DNA of 53,375 bases. Origin: Yoonia ponticola. GTDB lineage: Bacteria; Pseudomonadota; Alphaproteobacteria; Rhodobacterales; Rhodobacteraceae. The position numbers were made by a program, and so were the translations under genes. The DNA lies in NCBI RefSeq assembly GCF_014199395.1, contig NZ_JACIJM010000017.1, forward strand, positions 1 through 53,375, given 5' to 3'. How positions within the stretch are numbered: position 1 is the stretch's first letter; each line of letters opens with the position of its first letter. Shown in pieces: positions 53,234 through 53,375 of the stretch. Under the pieces are notes generated by a model. That model saw only the letters and a list, made by a program, of their open reading frames with translations. It had not been told where the DNA came from and made no database searches.

Positions 53234-53281
53234 TTGAAAATAAAAAACATAGAAATTCAAAACTTCAGATCAATCAAACAT
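53234..53281 (+). pseudogene. 5' fragment of an AAA (OLD/RecF-like) ATPase, cut by IS3
   Basis: From a TTG at 53234 the frame reads MKIKNIEIQNFRSIKH, the opening strand pattern of OLD-family/RecF-like AAA ATPases (K-hydrophobic, NFR-S/G-I/L). It ends where the IS3-type end begins (TGAGGTGCCCC at 53282), whose TGA acts as stop. The rest of the gene, including Walker A, would lie beyond the element. Short length and lack of a strong ribosome binding site limit certainty. Confidence 0.5.
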
Positions 53282-53375
53282 TGAGGTGCCCCTAGATTTG
53301 TAGACGCTTTGCTTGGTAATTTTGGAACCAAGGAGAGACGGATATGAACAAAGGAATACGGTTTACAGACGAGTT
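53282..53375 (+). mobile_element. IS3-family element, orfA-side end, partial
   Basis: TGAGGTGCCCCTAGATTTGT at 53282 has the TGA...CCCC form of IS3-family inverted repeats, and orfA starts 62 bp downstream. The element runs off the window. It differs from the element at the left edge in both its terminal sequence and its OrfA. Confidence 0.65.
53344..53375 (+). CDS. IS3-family transposase OrfA, 5' end only
   Basis: ATG at 53344 after AAGGAGAG reads MNKGIRFTDE before the window ends. This is the usual start of OrfA in a second group of IS3 elements (RYTDEFK-type), followed by a helix-turn-helix. Only ten full codons are visible. Confidence 0.65.
   Translation, partial: MNKGIRFTDE

Noticed and set aside
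46615..53375. Second copy of the tRNA-Arg 3' end as attR
   Set aside because: I looked for GGTTCGAATCCTCCCCAGTC downstream and did not find it inside the window.
1..53375. CRISPR arrays or long tandem repeats
   Set aside because: No regularly spaced repeats longer than the short 11-bp phased motif near 1031 were seen.

Overview
The window looks like chromosomal DNA of a marine Rhodobacteraceae (Roseobacter-group) alphaproteobacterium. The signs are a Rhodobacter-type ECF sigma/ChrR pair with TGATC-type promoters, an ImuA-ImuB-DnaE2 mutasome, a large share of TRAP and ABC uptake systems, a DUF6525 protein, and IS3-family elements of types common in that group. Taxonomy is inferred from gene content only. 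The window is bracketed by two partial IS3-family elements (about 1-88 on the minus strand and 53282-53375 on the plus strand).

Layout: (1) 1-6940 holds an IS end, map (methionine aminopeptidase), an orphan ParD-like antitoxin, a DUF1275 membrane protein, a zinc-starvation operon (zinT-zigA-DUF6525) behind a perfect 42-bp palindrome with a Zur-box core, a class A beta-lactamase and an LpxL-type acyltransferase. (2) 6972-16899 is a catabolic block. It holds malonyl-CoA synthetase and malonyl-CoA decarboxylase, a GntR/FCD regulator with a YciI-like protein, and a divergent operon of FAH-family hydrolase, RutE/HadB-like reductase, OsmC-like protein, TRAP transporter and a hydroxyquinol-1,2-dioxygenase-like enzyme. 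Two near-identical palindromes (core AATATCGATATT) lie in front of the three transcription units and suggest one shared regulon. (3) 16975-20658 holds DUF808, an SH3 lipoprotein, a hemolysin III/PAQR protein, purU and DUF2177. (4) 20698-25984 is a lipid-modification operon (FAD oxidase, DUF1365, Cfa-like methyltransferase, SDR), divergent from an ECF sigma factor and its ChrR-type zinc/cupin anti-sigma, with back-to-back TGATC promoters. (5) 25991-31911 is the urea ABC transporter urtABCDE. (6) 32306-37522 is imuA-imuB-dnaE2, the error-prone repair cassette. (7) 37733-41543 holds genes for glucosylglycerate synthesis (synthase plus phosphatase) facing a GH13_18 sugar phosphorylase. (8) 41646-46224 holds a DUF1800/DUF1501 pair and a YejA-like peptide-binding protein.

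A tRNA-Arg(ACG) with its own promoter and terminator (46577-46728) marks a change of texture. From there to the right end the DNA is visibly more AT-rich and gene-poor, with broken genes. It contains a cupin, a small exported protein, a small ORF interrupted by an in-frame amber codon, an SbcC/SbcD-like (YhaN/YhaO-type) pair without a visible zinc hook, a KTSC-domain gene with a +1 frameshift at a T5 run, and the first 16 codons of what looks like an OLD/RecF-type AAA ATPase cut by an IS3 element. This fits an accessory, partly decayed island next to a tRNA gene.

The observations most worth following are the putative GntR regulon joining malonate metabolism to an unassigned aromatic catabolic operon, the exceptional Zur palindrome, the paired sigma-E-type promoters, and the decayed DNA-repair/defence-like tail with its KTSC frameshift and IS-truncated ATPase.
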